A DNA stretch of 64,000 nucleotides from Hirundichthys speculiger (Eukaryota; Chordata; Actinopteri; Beloniformes; Exocoetidae), in assembly GCA_018398805.1 (NCBI GenBank), contig JAGFBZ010000901.1:119085-183084 (forward strand). Reading direction: 5' to 3'. How positions within the stretch are numbered: the first letter of the stretch is position 1; every line of letters begins with the position of its first letter. Shown here in pieces: positions 1-10,730 of the stretch. The translations under genes were made by a program, and so were the position numbers. The notes under the pieces were generated by a model. The model worked only from the letters and a program-made list of their open reading frames with translations. It ran no database searches and was not told where the DNA came from.

Positions 1-129
1 TCTATGCATTCCTCGCGACTTTCGCGTGTTTTAGCGAGCGAAAAAATCGGGCACCTTCTTTTGCGCAGCGAGCACTCTACCATTTGAGCTAATTCCCCTT
101 CTTTTGTCAAGTGACACCCACGGAAGTTA

Positions 130-725
130 ACATTTGACTGCCCCATAAGAGGAAGAAACCTTGAGCAGGACCTGGATCATATGGGGGGACCTTCCTGATG
201 AAGACCAGCCGGGTAGAGAAAGAAAAGAGGGGAGACAGGACAGAGAGAGGATGGAGGACAGAGAGAGGAGAGCACACAAATAACTAAATACAATGACCAT
301 ATAAACATAAACAGATGGAGGCAGCAGCACTGGGATGAGATGGCCAGAGGACCAGGTCGCCGATCACCACGCCAGTCGGCACCCAAACACAAGTGGAGGA
401 GAACCCCGGGATGGACAGAGGATGGAACTGCAAGTCAGCATGAAACCCAGGAAACTCTGGCCTGCAAATACACAGAAAAAAAAGGGGGGGGGGGGCAAAA
501 ACAGCACAACAAACCACAGGAAAGCAAAGAATATGGAGCACAGTTACAAGGGAGGAGGAAAGGGAAGGAAAGGGAGAAGAGCAGTGGAGATACCACTCAG
601 CAGATCATGTTGGTGTCCCCCTGTAGCCTGTAGGCCTATAGCAGCATAGCTATGACGAAGCTGTGATTAAGACGAGCTACTCTAGTCTTAACTACTACAA
701 CTACAGCTATAGTCAGGACCGAAAA
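130..725 (-). repeat. Teleost dispersed repeat, copy 1 (tail missing)
   Basis: The segment from about 138 (GAGGAAGAAACCTTGAGCAG) to about 300 matches the repeats at 16606-16996 (same orientation) and 53265-53816 (opposite orientation). Those copies end in a (TTGAA)n tail, which sets the 3' end, so this copy lies on the minus strand. The segment 585-665 is also found inverted at about 14572-14636. I see no real coding capacity; the 97-104 aa frames here are low-complexity. It is probably the remnant of a non-LTR-type element; the family name is not certain. Confidence 0.6.
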
Positions 726-1053
726 TTGAAAAAGCCGTCATAATTATTGATTAATTAGCATAATTATTGATTAATCGCCCAAAGTTAGAAATGGCTATTA
801 ATTTCCTGTTTGTTAATATTCTCTATATGAATGTTTGGTATCATTGTAAAGGGGACATTCTAGGCTTTCATTTAAGCCCATGGTTGTATCTTTCTGAAAA
901 TCACAGACGTCACATGACCTCTTTAAACCATAAACTACACACATTTTCCCACAATTTTCGCCTAAACTAGTTTCTTTTATCCCTGTGGGATCAAGGGATA
1001 TCTATGACCCAAAATACAACAATGTCAATACTTAATGGACTTTGAGTGTGTAA

Positions 1054-1094
1054 ATATATATATATACATATATATACACACACACACACACACA
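1054..1094. repeat. (TA)n-(CA)n microsatellite
   Basis: A short alternating TA run passes into a CA run. Simple repeat, no other content. The flanks 726-1053 and 1095-1283 are AT-rich and show nothing I can name. Confidence 0.85.
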
Positions 1095-1283
1095 ATACCA
1101 ATTGTTTAGACATGATGATAATATTACTAATACTAGCACAATAATAATAAAAGGCCAGGTAGATTTTTCATCCTTTTAATTAATCAGGAAAATTCACTGA
1201 ACATGGCAACTAATTACAAATATGGATAGTAATCAAAACAACAATTTCTTTGTGATCACTTTTTTAAAATTTTCTTCAGTGCA

Positions 1284-1943
1284 TCATCTATTCATGCAAA
1301 GGTCACTTGACTTTCGGCACTGACAAGATGCAGTGCATGGGTTTGGCTTACAGCCGCATCGGGCTGTCCTGCATCCACTTGTGCAACCACAGGTCAGTAG
1401 CTCCTCACAGGCATCTGGAACTGCAGGCAGTGACATGAGTTCAGGAACAAGCACATTGTCCTCCATCTTCCATCCCATATTTTCAGGGGGTGGCAGCACT
1501 GGGTACTGCAAGTGTGCCTGCCGCCAGACCAAAGTCTGGAAGTGAACACGCTGGATGTGAAATCTCAGAGCATCTCTGGTGGGTGGCAGTCTCTCTATGG
1601 TTATACCCTTCACAAACATACCCAAACCGACATCATTGATGTTGTTTGTGTTCATTGCGCCATATAATTTGCAGAAGAACACTTCGACATCCACGATGGT
1701 TGAGTCACTAAGCTCAGGACCTTCACCAAGCCCCTTGAGTAGATGGCTGTGCTGTCTAAACACATTCCAGCATGTCTTCTTTGTGTGTCCTGAAATGTAT
1801 GATGTTGAATCACTCCCAGTTAGTGCATGGAAACCTGGAAGCAGATCAAGGACCTCTTCTTCCATCTGCAACTTTTCCACAACTGCATGAACTGGGATGT
1901 ATTTTCTGTCTTTGCTGTCCCTGCTTTCATCCAGATTTTTGTA
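1284..1943 (-). pseudogene. Fragment of a cysteine-rich (CXC-type) uncharacterised protein
   Basis: An open frame of about 218 codons runs on the minus strand, without a start at its upstream end. The N-terminal half has a 'HALTGSDSTSY' block and an 'ERLPPTRDAL' block that I recognise from multi-copy uncharacterised proteins in fish and invertebrates. The C-terminus is a cysteine cluster (CGC...C...CGC...C...CQC) like a tesmin/TSO1 CXC metal-binding motif. The upstream end stops exactly where a Tc1 terminal repeat begins (1941), so the gene is truncated. The family is often multi-copy and may be carried by mobile elements; its function is unknown. Frame integrity suggests it is not very old. 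Confidence 0.5.
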
Positions 1944-2039
1944 CTAAACTCATTGTAGTCTGTAATTTTTCACTGTCTATAATATTTTTGGAAAAATTGA
2001 GAAAACAAAAATGGTGCGTTTCTTTTTTCCTTCAGTGTA
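1941..2039 (+). mobile_element. Solo terminal repeat of a Tc1/mariner element
   Basis: About 97 bp are the reverse complement of the left end of the Tc1 element at 5125 (from 5125 to about 5224). The outer end at 2037 is followed by TA, the Tc1 target. The rest of the element is missing: the inner edge joins the CXC gene fragment directly. Confidence 0.75.
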
Positions 2040-2275
2040 TAACCTGGTGGCGTAGCCTCATTTAAGCTCACATACTCTCCCTCTTGTAGCCATGTTTCTG
2101 ATAAGCAGAAGACATCGCAACGAGTCTCAGTAATAAGATCATTGATTAACAGAGACTTAGAGCCAAGAGGCCTTACATTCAGTAGTCCACATCTAATTGC
2201 AAGTTCTCTTGGCTCCACGTGTCTGACAGTTATTATTTTTATCAGATTATTTTGGTTAACGCCACTATCACAGCG
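2040..2275 (-). pseudogene. L2-type LINE endonuclease fragment (N-terminus)
   Basis: The minus-strand translation has 'GLLNVRPLGSKSLL', 'CLSETWL' and 'LNEATPPGY', the start of the apurinic-type endonuclease of fish L2-like LINEs. The frame is open from about 2275 down to the Tc1 terminal repeat at 2039, where an insertion at a TA cut it. Nothing of the reverse transcriptase is nearby. 2276-2520 shows no other recognisable feature. Confidence 0.65.
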
Positions 2276-2559
2276 CGCTAAGCAGACTGGACGACTTCAA
2301 CACATTCAATTCCACCCGTTCTCAAAACAGGGGGTGCTTTTAAATCCAACACAAGCACTAACAGATGGACCTTTTTTAACCCGCGGTTTTTATTGCAAAG
2401 TAAATATCTCCATTGCTTCAGATCAAATCAACAAATATTAAAATTTGGGATCAAATTCAACTACGGTGCACCTTACCTCTTAACATTCACAGACCTAACT
2501 AGTATAGTTATCTCCAATCTATGCAGAATTTCGCATTGAGCAGGCTCCTGCTTACCTTT

Positions 2560-2990
2560 ATTCTTTTGGCGCCATTTGTGAATGAAAAAAAGCTTGGCGA
2601 GATCTGGCTCTGCCGCTCTCCAGAGATCTTTCATTGTCCTCTGTCTTCCAGATCACGTCGGGGTAACCAAATTTTTGAAATCTTTTTTTTTTGCTGGAAA
2701 GGAGAGTCTCTGTCGGTAGTACAAGTACAACACAGGTGTTTAATTGCAATAAACGTGATATCACGGCTCCCTGGTAGATGCAGTCTCTAACACGAGGAGA
2801 GGCCGAACGAAACAAAACAACAACAATTTATACAGAAATGTGTGTCACTAGATGGGGAGGAGCCGCGGTTTATACTTGGCTCTCCCATTGGCCGATCCGG
2901 TCCTCTGTTCGTACATCCAAACTGTTGTCTTCAGGTGGTCCTCTTCTGGTCCAATCCACTGCCGGCGTTTCCTAAAAAGAAGAATGGTTA
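2560..2990 (-). promoter_or_regulatory. Promoter- or LTR-like block with TATA box and splice donor
   Basis: On the minus strand a TATAAA lies in GC-rich sequence near 2870. Downstream is an open stretch that ends in a splice-donor-like AAAG/GTAAGC near 2555. Another donor-like AGGTAAGT lies at about 3015-3022. This could be a promoter with a first exon, or an LTR with its leader. No second LTR copy is present in the window, so neither reading is proven. Confidence 0.3.
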
Positions 2991-3059
2991 CCTATCCCAC
3001 AATGCTATACTACTTACCTGGCCAGGTCTTTGTTTCCAAACACGTGTTTCTGATATAAA

Positions 3060-4884
3060 GTGAAGACAAATCACACACTAAGAATGATCTAGACACTGTG
3101 ATATGGACATATGGTTCATTAAACAAAACAGTATAATAAAAACAATGAGCAACAATAAATCAGTATGATATAAACCAAGGGGTAATGTCATTTATGTTTC
3201 CAATACTAGAATATTAATAATGCAATTGATAACAAGACTATTATCAATATGCAACTAATGTGTAACTTGTACAAAAATGAGAACTACTAGCTGCACTAAT
3301 TCTGGATCTGAAAGGTTAAGAAAATTCTGACTTAACACCATAAAACATACACTGTGAGTGAACCTGTAGTGTTGTGGTGGAGAAAAACTCAGAAAGAAGG
3401 ATGCGCAGATAAGGCCAGTTGGCTTGGATCAACTGCAGCATTTTGTCCAATCGCTTTGAATGTTTACAGTTTACAACCTTATTTAAGAGCTTCTGAAAAA
3501 GAACACTGGAGTCTTGAAACAGCGAGAATGGAGAGCTTTTATTGTCCGGCACAGTTGAACAGAGATCAAGAAATTATTTCTGTGGGAGTCTCCTATAGTC
3601 TCCAGGTATTTTCAAATGATTTCATACGCTTCTTAGTTATTTGTTTTATCACAAAGTTTAGGGCAAGAAACTTCATTTAATACAAGTTCTTTACGTTACC
3701 TCAGGATTTGAGGCAAATTATTTCATTGGTTATAGAGTTGTTTATCTTAACTCAGAAGCAATGTATGACTGCATTACGTAAAAACAGGTGCAGCTGCGAG
3801 CACAATCTGAACCATGCTTATCTCTACTGAGGCTTCTGCCGGCTTTGGAGTTTGGCTAAAAGACTGTGCTGCAGCAGAAAGACAATGCAGACAGAATCTC
3901 AGTAAAAAAAAACAGACACATCAGTGTACTGCTTATACTTTACTACATTTACACTTAAATACTACTATATTTACATACATACTGTTTATAGGTTCAAGGT
4001 TGCCACGCACAAGATTTGGAAGTACACAATCCTCAAATCACACTTCAACTCATACTTGAGGTACCATACTTCTTTCTTTGTAAAACACATTTAAAAACAG
4101 CATTGTGCCAAAATGCTTTACAATTTAAAAACATGAAAATGCACAATGCACATGTTCTGACTCCTTAAGAGCCACTGCACATATTTTTATATTGTTTTTA
4201 AGTTATACAGTATTTGTTCAATGTTTTTGACATTGCCAGTACAGCATGTGAGTTGATGTGGACAATCTATTTCATTTATACAAATGTAGTACTACGTTCT
4301 AGGTTGTGTAAAGGAGTTTTATGGCGAGTTATGTCACCAGGAAATCTGTTTAGAAAGATGTTAGTATACGTGCTAACCAGCCACTAGCTAGTGGCTAACA
4401 TTAGCATGTCGTATATGTGATTGTGGGGTTCTGTGCATATTCTGGGGTTATGTTGGGTTTATTATTTACAGGGTGTACATGAGAATTGTGTCTGTTTACA
4501 CCAAGAGATATACACGTTATTCTTTTGTTGCAGTTTTAACCATTCATTGATCCACTCATCCATGGCAGCCAATAAATTCACAGAAAAGGCAATGTGTGGT
4601 TATTGGAAATTATGGTAAAATCTAGGATTGTCCTGATGAAGACTGTGTAGATCAAAACATCTTGACTTTTTGTATTGAATAAATACAAAAGTGCCCAGAT
4701 CTCCCTATTTTTCCATTTTATAATGTTCAAGGTCAAAGTTGTTCAAAATTCAAGTTGTTCTCAGTTCATTGTATTATTGAGACAAATTAATGGTAATTAT
4801 GTATGAAGGCTTGACGTCTGCATTTGGATATCTTAAAAGGTAAACAATCAGACTTGTGGACTAGTATTAATATGTTAATTTGCA

Positions 4885-4888
<4 letters not shown>
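3060..4888. other. AT-rich stretch, no gene recognised
   Basis: No coding region or complete element was recognised. Near 3530-3550 the minus strand has an AATAAA in an LTR-end-like context. Near 4630-4690 there is a 'CCTGATGAAGAC...AATAAATAC' segment that looks like the end of an interspersed repeat. Neither can be bounded. Confidence 0.4.

Positions 4889-4941
<53 letters not shown>
4889..4941. repeat. (TA)n microsatellite
   Basis: About 26 uninterrupted TA units, a simple repeat. Confidence 0.95.
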
Positions 4942-4947
<6 letters not shown>

Positions 4948-5124
4948 ACATACTATAGTATATAGTATTTGAGTACTCTGCATTTAAGTAAATTGTAAGT
5001 AAAGTAGTAGTGTACTATAATTACTATATCAGTATTTACTGCTAGTATAAGAATAGCACAATTCAAGTACATTGTAACTAAACAGACATATAATATTTTG
5101 AGTATATGAATGATATGCTTCAAG

Positions 5125-5963
5125 TACATTGAAGGAAAAAAGAAACACACCATTTTCGTTTTCTCAATTTTTCCAAAAATATTATAGACAGTGAAAAATT
5201 ACAGACTACAATGAGTTTAGTACAATCTTGAGTCAAAATGAAATCACTGTTTTCCTGGTTCCGGTTGATTGATTTTGATCAGCAATAACAATTGTAGTTT
5301 TGTATAATCACCTATGTCTGGGTCATGAGTAAAACTCAGAGATGAATTGGACCTGTCCTCAATTGTGCACAACCATTCCCTACAAAAAGACACCAAAATG
5401 GATAAAAAGCACATTTGTTCACGATGCCACGACTACAGCAACCAGAGAGAGATCGTGCCATTGGCATGCTTCAAGCTGGAAGGAGCACACGGGCTGTAGC
5501 CAGGGTGTTTGGAGTCCATCACTCTACTGTTGTACGCCTTGCTGAGCGTTTCCAGACCACTGGATCCTCCAATGACCGTCCAAGATCTGGTCGACCACGT
5601 GTCACAACGGCCGCACAGGACCGAGCGAATCGGCTGTCACATCTCCGTGACAGGTTTCGACCAGCAACAAGAACTGCTGCTGAAACCATTGGGACCCATC
5701 AAAGGCAAGTGTCCTTGAGGCGAATGGTGGTCATGTTAATTACTGACAATGGAATCAAATAACTGTGTTTTTGTTTACTGTGATGCTTTATTGTTTGGTC
5801 ATGTTATTGCTATTGAAACTGTCACAAGCATTGATTAATTGGATCTGAATATCAGGGACAGGTATATGGTTGATGTGCACATGTAATATTTCCATTAAAA
5901 ATAAGTAACCAAAAGAAAATGTGGTAAAAAAGCAGTGGTGCGTTTCTTTTTTCCTTGAGTGTA
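5125..5963 (+). mobile_element. Internally deleted Tc1/mariner element
   Basis: The ends are imperfect inverted repeats (CATTGAAGGAAAAAAGAAAC at left; its partner ends in CCTTGAGTG at right), each next to a TA, the Tc1/mariner target. About 0.84 kb long, against about 1.3-1.6 kb for a full element, so the catalytic part of the gene has been deleted. Confidence 0.8.
5424..5762 (+). pseudogene. Tc1-like transposase, N-terminal DNA-binding part only
   Basis: A 112-codon frame. The first ~70 residues are the paired-type helix-turn-helix region of Tc1-like transposases: 'RAIGMLQAGRSTRAVARVFG' followed by 'HSTVVRLAERF' and the GRPR-type linker (residues SGRPR). After about residue 95 the frame runs into the 3' end of the element. 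The DDE catalytic domain is absent, so it cannot be an active transposase. A truncated DNA-binding protein of this kind could in principle still bind its terminal repeats; that is inference. Confidence 0.75.
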
Positions 5964-6383
5964 TGAAAACAGTTTAATTCAAGTATGGTTGTACCATACA
6001 TCAAGTATAAGAAAAGTATATTTCAAGTACATTGCAGGTAAAAGAGTAGTGCACTTTTAAGTTTATAAAAGTGCAATGTAAGTGAAGCAATAGTGTACTT
6101 AAAGTACACTGATGAGTATATGAATGGTTCACTTTAAATTAGGGAATAGTACCATTCAAGTATAGGTAATAATATAATATAGTTATACTCATATATACTT
6201 CATTTATACTTGAAGTGACCTTAAAGTTTACTGAAGTATACTAAAAGGTGGGCCAAATCAGGATACTTTTAGAATAGAAGTGCACTTAGTAAGTATACTA
6301 ACTAGTAAGTTCGAGTAAGTATCGAGCTCCGATCTTAAAATTTTCTTTAGGGTGGCTATGGTCATTAGGGTGGCTATGGAGTC

Positions 6384-6596
6384 CTAAAATGAATTATTTT
6401 CTTTAGGTAGCATTGATTTTTGATCTTGGCTGAAGTCAAGGCCTTCATGCAGTTTCTCAACAAGCGCTACCCCAGCATCAAGTCCAGAGAGTTTCTCATG
6501 AACTGAAAGCAGGATATCGCTGACCTCTGGACTGCAGGATTTCTCATGGGAGATTTCTCTCAGTTTATCTTGCTGTATTATTGGTGGTGGATTCAT
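6384..6596 (-). CDS. Small unassigned reading frame (70 codons)
   Basis: A frame starting at an ATG with mixed, protein-like composition, rich in charged residues and leucine (leucine/glutamate/lysine heptad-like spacing in the middle). It lies downstream of the zinc-finger exon on the same strand. I do not recognise the family. It could be an exon of the same or a neighbouring gene, or chance. Confidence 0.2.
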   Translation of the reverse strand: MNPPPIIQQDKLREISHEKSCSPEVSDILLSVHEKLSGLDAGVALVEKLHEGLDFSQDQKSMLPKENNSF

Positions 6597-6852
6597 CCGT
6601 GTTATTCATTGTGTTAATGTCACTTCTGGCACAGAACAGGTAAAAAACATAATCAGTGTAATCCTCAAGATCTCCCTGGGTGGAGAAGCTTGACAGTTGA
6701 ATGGTCATATTGTGAAAGCTGCCATCTTGGATGTCACACTGGTCTCTTAATCACAGGCTTATCTTCCACCCATTGATCTCCAAATCAATCTGTTCATGCT
6801 TTTTCAGATTCAATGCTGTCATAAACCCTTTCCCAAAAGCTATACACCAGAC

Positions 6853-7803
6853 CTAGTTCTTTCCAAAGTGACTCAACTGGTGTCTTTTTAAGGAACGTAA
6901 CTTAAAGAAAATTTTCCCACACTGATCACAGATATACAATGTCTCTTTAGTGTGAATATTTTCATGTACTCTTAGAGATCGTACATCCTTATAAGCTGCC
7001 TCACACCATTGACATTTGTACGGTTTATCTCCAGTGTGAATATGTTGATGAGTCCTTAGATGTCCTTGTCGAGTAAAAGCAGCCCCACACTGATCACATC
7101 TGTATGGTTTATCTCCAGTGTGAATACGTTGATGTACACTTAGATTTCCTTTTCTAGTAAAAGCCACCCCACACTGATCACATCTGTATGGTTTATCTCC
7201 AGTGTGAATACGTTGATGAGTTCTTAGATGTCCTTGGTGGCTAAAAGATGCCCCACACTGATCACATTGGTATGGTTTATCTCCAGTGTGACTACGTTGA
7301 TGAACATTTAGATATCCTTTTCGAGTAAAAGCTGCCCCACACTGATCACATTTGTATGGTTTATCTCCAGTGTGAATACGTAGATGAGTTGTTAGATCTC
7401 CTTTTCGGGTAAAAGCTGCCCCACACTGATCACATCTGTATGGCTTATCTCCAGTGTGAATACGTTGATGGGTCCTTAGACTTCCCTGTTGGGAAAAAGA
7501 AGCCCCACACTGATCACATCTGTATGGTTTATCTCCAGTGTGAACACGTCGATGGGTCCTTAGATCTCCTTGTCGGGTAAAAGTTGCCCCACACTGATCA
7601 CATCTGTATGGTTTATCTCCAGTGTGAACACGTTGATGACTCCTTAGATTTCCTTGTTGGGTAAAAGATGCCCCACACAGATCACATCTGTATGGTCTGT
7701 CTCCAGTATGAGTTTTCCGATGTCCTTTCAGACCTGATGAAGTGGTGAGGATTTTCTCACATAGGTCACAGGGGAAAGCTTTGGGTCTCTTTTTGCCTTT
7801 TTT
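6853..7803 (-). CDS. C2H2 zinc-finger protein, last exon, 11 fingers
   Basis: The exon encodes 11 consecutive C2H2 fingers (C-x2-C-x12-H-x3-H) joined by TGDKPY-type linkers, then a short tail and a TAG stop. The first finger (FPCDLCEK...) and the last two (QWCEAAYKD, DQCGKIFFKL) diverge from the eight near-identical central ones, as expected in a recently expanded tandem array. An open frame runs 66 bp further upstream. However, a strong splice acceptor (polypyrimidine tract then CAG) sits at 7804-7806, and its CAG is in frame, so I place the exon start at 7803 in phase 0. The protein is likely nuclear and DNA-binding. Earlier exons, which would carry any effector domain, are not identifiable here. 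The contact positions repeat RQGDL/RKGNL-type patterns between fingers. Confidence 0.85.
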   Translation of the reverse strand, partial: KKGKKRPKAFPCDLCEKILTTSSGLKGHRKTHTGDRPYRCDLCGASFTQQGNLRSHQRVHTGDKPYRCDQCGATFTRQGDLRTHRRVHTGDKPYRCDQCGASFSQQGSLRTHQRIHTGDKPYRCDQCGAAFTRKGDLTTHLRIHTGDKPYKCDQCGAAFTRKGYLNVHQRSHTGDKPYQCDQCGASFSHQGHLRTHQRIHTGDKPYRCDQCGVAFTRKGNLSVHQRIHTGDKPYRCDQCGAAFTRQGHLRTHQHIHTGDKPYKCQWCEAAYKDVRSLRVHENIHTKETLYICDQCGKIFFKLRSLKRHQLSHFGKN

Positions 7804-8149
7804 CTGTAAAGACAGAGAAAAATTTAGATATTGTTGCTGCCGAGCTGTGAAGAGTTTCAATTTTAACAATATTCTGTCATTTTTTCATGAGCTTTATTGT
7901 CTGTGAGGAGTCATGTTAACCGCATCCGATTACAATTTGTCCTGGACAAGTGTCTCATGTCAGTGCAATTGTGTTAACAGTAAAAGCTGCAGAAACACAG
8001 CCTGAAAACATTTATTAACATTCCTCCAAAAAAGCTAGTCCCGGGGGCAGAGTCGATGGTTCTATGGAGTAGACATGTTTGGTTAGGGCTCCACAAACTT
8101 CGATTTTAAACTTCGCTGTTTGACATTTTACCCTTCTTTTTACTCATCA
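7804..8149. other. Probable intron / unassigned sequence upstream of the zinc-finger exon
   Basis: This follows the acceptor of the zinc-finger exon on the minus strand. No upstream exon is recognisable before the LINE relic begins at about 8150. Confidence 0.35.
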
Positions 8150-8287
8150 AACTCAATGGTCGAACAATGTTAAAGAAACCTGCGACAAGAAAATAATCCT
8201 CTCCTCAGAAAACGGCAATAACTCAAGTCAGAAGGAGAGCGAGGCAACATCTAATGCAGGCGCTACAATTCAAGATGTGCTAGCTGC

Positions 8288-9270
8288 TAAGGGTGTAACG
8301 GAACACAAAACTCTCGGTTCGGTACGTACCTCGGTTTTGAGGTCACGGTTCGGTTCATTTTCGATACAGTAAGAAAACAAAATGCAAAATATAAATGTGC
8401 TAGTTGTTTATTACACACTTTTGTGCTTTTTAACAATAGAAACATTAGCCTATACAAAGCTAGAATTTTGCTTAAAAATATAAATACAATATACTGAAAT
8501 GTAGATATTTTGAAAAATAAAATAAAAATAACATTGGCTCAGACTTTTTCTTAAAGAAAATATCCATCTGATGTGCAAAATTGAACAGTTGCAACACTGA
8601 ACAGTTTCAAGTTGTTGCTCAGATTAAATAACATGAATAAGGCTCAGACTGTTTCTTTAAAAACAAATCATTTTATTTTTTCATAAAGTCCCGGTATGAT
8701 TTTCTGGCTAAAATGTGGACGAGAAGGTAATTGATATCGGGGCTCAATTACTTTTATCATGTGTTTGAAGCCAGCGTTTAGGGTGATTAGGGTCTTAAAT
8801 CTGCAGCTATATAACACCAACGGCATTTGTTATGGCTTTAGCCCGACCTGACTCACCAGGGAGAGGCTGTTTAAGGTCTCCCGTCTAAGAGAAGTTGATA
8901 AAACCAAAGTGGTTTGCCGACATTGTTCATCCGAGATCGGGTGTGTTTCTGGCAACACGTCTAACCTGTTAACTCATTTGAAACGGCACCACCCCAGCAT
9001 GAATATCGCTACAAAAAGAGAAAGACGACCCGAGTACAAACACAGCTTCCCACCGCATTTAACACTATGTCGCGGGAGGCTTATTGCCAATGCTAGCAGC
9101 ATTAGCATTAGCCATGACGTCCACTACAACTGCTGTTTGTTTGTGCTCCACAACATGCGCTCCTCTACTTAATATGTCCGTGTGGAAACTCGTTCGGTAC
9201 GCCTCCGTCCCAAACTGACCACAACGTACCGAAACGGTTCAATACAAATACATGTACCGTTACACCCCTA
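8288..9270 (+). mobile_element. hAT element with 8-bp TSD CTAGCTGC
   Basis: The inverted ends are TAAGGGTGTAACGG (left) and CCGTTACACCCCTA (right). Perfect 8-bp TSDs CTAGCTGC lie at 8280-8287 and 9271-9278, as in hAT elements. Between about 8905 and 9010 the plus strand keeps a BED-type zinc finger of the transposase (CRHC...H...H, with 'NTSNLLTHLKRHHP'). The catalytic domain is missing, so the copy is non-autonomous. Confidence 0.88.
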
Positions 9271-9472
9271 CTAGCTGCCATTAGCACCCTCAATGACAAT
9301 GTGGATAAGCGCTTCACGGAGCTGGGCACCACTTTCAACAACCTGAAAGCTGAGGTGTTGAACATAAATGCGAGAGTGACCACGATGGAGGATGTCACTA
9401 TCTTCCATGAGAAGATATATTGAAGAATTGGAAAGTATTAGCCTAGCTGCACAATGCAAGGAACATCTAGAG

Positions 9473-9695
9473 CAGGGGTCTCAAACTGATCCGTGAAAGG
9501 GCCGTGTAGCTGCAGGTTTTTGTTCCAACCATGCAGAAACACAGCTGACTTGTTTTAGTCAATCAACTAGTTGTCTTCACTGAAGGTCTGAACCAGTTCA
9601 CTTGATTGAATGAAACAAGTCAGCTGTGTTTCTGCATGGTTGGAACAAAAACCTGCAGCCACACGGCCCTTTCATGGATCAGTTTGAGACCCCTG
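9473..9695. mobile_element. Palindromic hAT-type MITE (223 bp)
   Basis: The two halves are long inverted repeats beginning CAGGGGTCTCAAACTGATC. The flanks ATCTAGAG and ATTTAGAC match at 6 of 8 positions, an aged 8-bp TSD. No coding capacity. Confidence 0.85.
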
Positions 9696-9897
9696 ATTTA
9701 GACAAACTAAGCTCCATGGAAGAACATGCACACTGAAAAAATACATGCATCGTGCGCATCAAAGAAAAGGTGGAAAATGGCAAGTTGTTTGATTATTGTC
9801 AAAGCTGCTTCCAACTATGCTCCTGCTTCTCGTCTCGCTTAGCAATGTAATCTCTGAGTACTCCAAGTACACATGAATGAAGAATGTTGGCTGGAAT

Positions 9898-10549
9898 TAG
9901 TGCTGGGCGATATGGAAAAAATCATATATCACGATATGGACTATTTTATATCACGATAACGATTTATATCACGATATACCATAATAAAGTATGTTTTCAG
10001 TTATTCTCTGAAAAGTTTGACAAAAATTTCATTGCTTACTTTTCAACTTAATTTTGAAAGGACATTTAGCTGAACTGTCACAAACATACATTTTAGTGCA
10101 GCAAAAACAGGTAGGTACAGAGGTACAGTAGATTTCACATTTTTTTTAAAAGTGCACAACAGTTTCTGAGAGGAAAAACATATTTTTGCACTGAAGTTCA
10201 GCTATAAAAATTAAACACAAATTATTTTTCAACTTTCTGAAATCTGTAACCTTGTAGTGCAAAGTTTGCAAACCAATATAAAGTGTCTAAAGTAAACATC
10301 AGGGTTGAAGAGAACTCTGTTTAAGGCATTAACCATGAATAAAAGTGCAAACATAAAAGGCTACTTTGTAGAAGTAGATATGATTCTATCAAATTTATCA
10401 TTGCAGGTTATTTAATTACATATTTGCTGTAATAATTGATAAAATTAGGTTAGAAACGATAGAAACGATAGAAACGATAGAAGAGAAATGGCACGATATA
10501 CACTTTTATATTGTCCCCACGATATATATTGTCATATTGCCCAGCACTA
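9898..10549. mobile_element. Non-autonomous hAT element with TSD GCTGGAAT
   Basis: Ends TAGTGCTGGGCGATAT and ATATTGCCCAGCACTA are inverted. Perfect 8-bp TSDs GCTGGAAT lie at 9890-9897 and 10550-10557. The interior is AT-rich, with three GAAACGATA units near 10455-10480 and no coding region. Confidence 0.9.
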
Positions 10550-10730
10550 GCTGGAATAATGGAACAATCTGGCCTGATTGGTTCTGACCAGGATTTACTG
10601 ACCGTGCAAGTGTCATTTAAAGGGCTGATTCCTTAAGTGCTCAGTTTGCTTATTAGGGGAATTATATGATAATGAAAAAAAAAAAAAAATCTCCTGACTT
10701 ACCACCAATTTGACCCAAGCTGGACTGATT

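Larger units (their letters stand above)
4950..6310. repeat. Degenerate AAGTACATTG-type repeat block, split by a Tc1 element
   Basis: Variants of 'CAAGTACATTG(T/C)AA' and 'AGTATA' recur at irregular 50-80 bp spacing on both sides of the Tc1 element (4950-5124 and 5964-6310). The Tc1 therefore inserted into an older, internally repetitive element. Family unknown. Confidence 0.45.
8150..9860 (+). pseudogene. L1/Tx1-type ORF1 relic broken by nested insertions
   Basis: Removing the hAT element 8288-9270 and one TSD copy joins the frame ...IQDVLAA to STLNDNVDKRF..., a coiled-coil ORF1 (Transposase_22-like). It continues past 9420 ('ELESISLAAQCKEHL') to the MITE at 9473 and resumes after it with 'DKLSSMEEHAH' and 'VRIKEKVENGK', like the RNA-binding part of the intact ORF1s at 49784 and 51534. 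It contains stops, so it is an old copy. Confidence 0.6.

Noticed and set aside
7804..7869. Extra N-terminal residues of the zinc-finger protein
   Set aside because: The open frame crosses a strong splice acceptor; the upstream part has no ATG and is probably intron.
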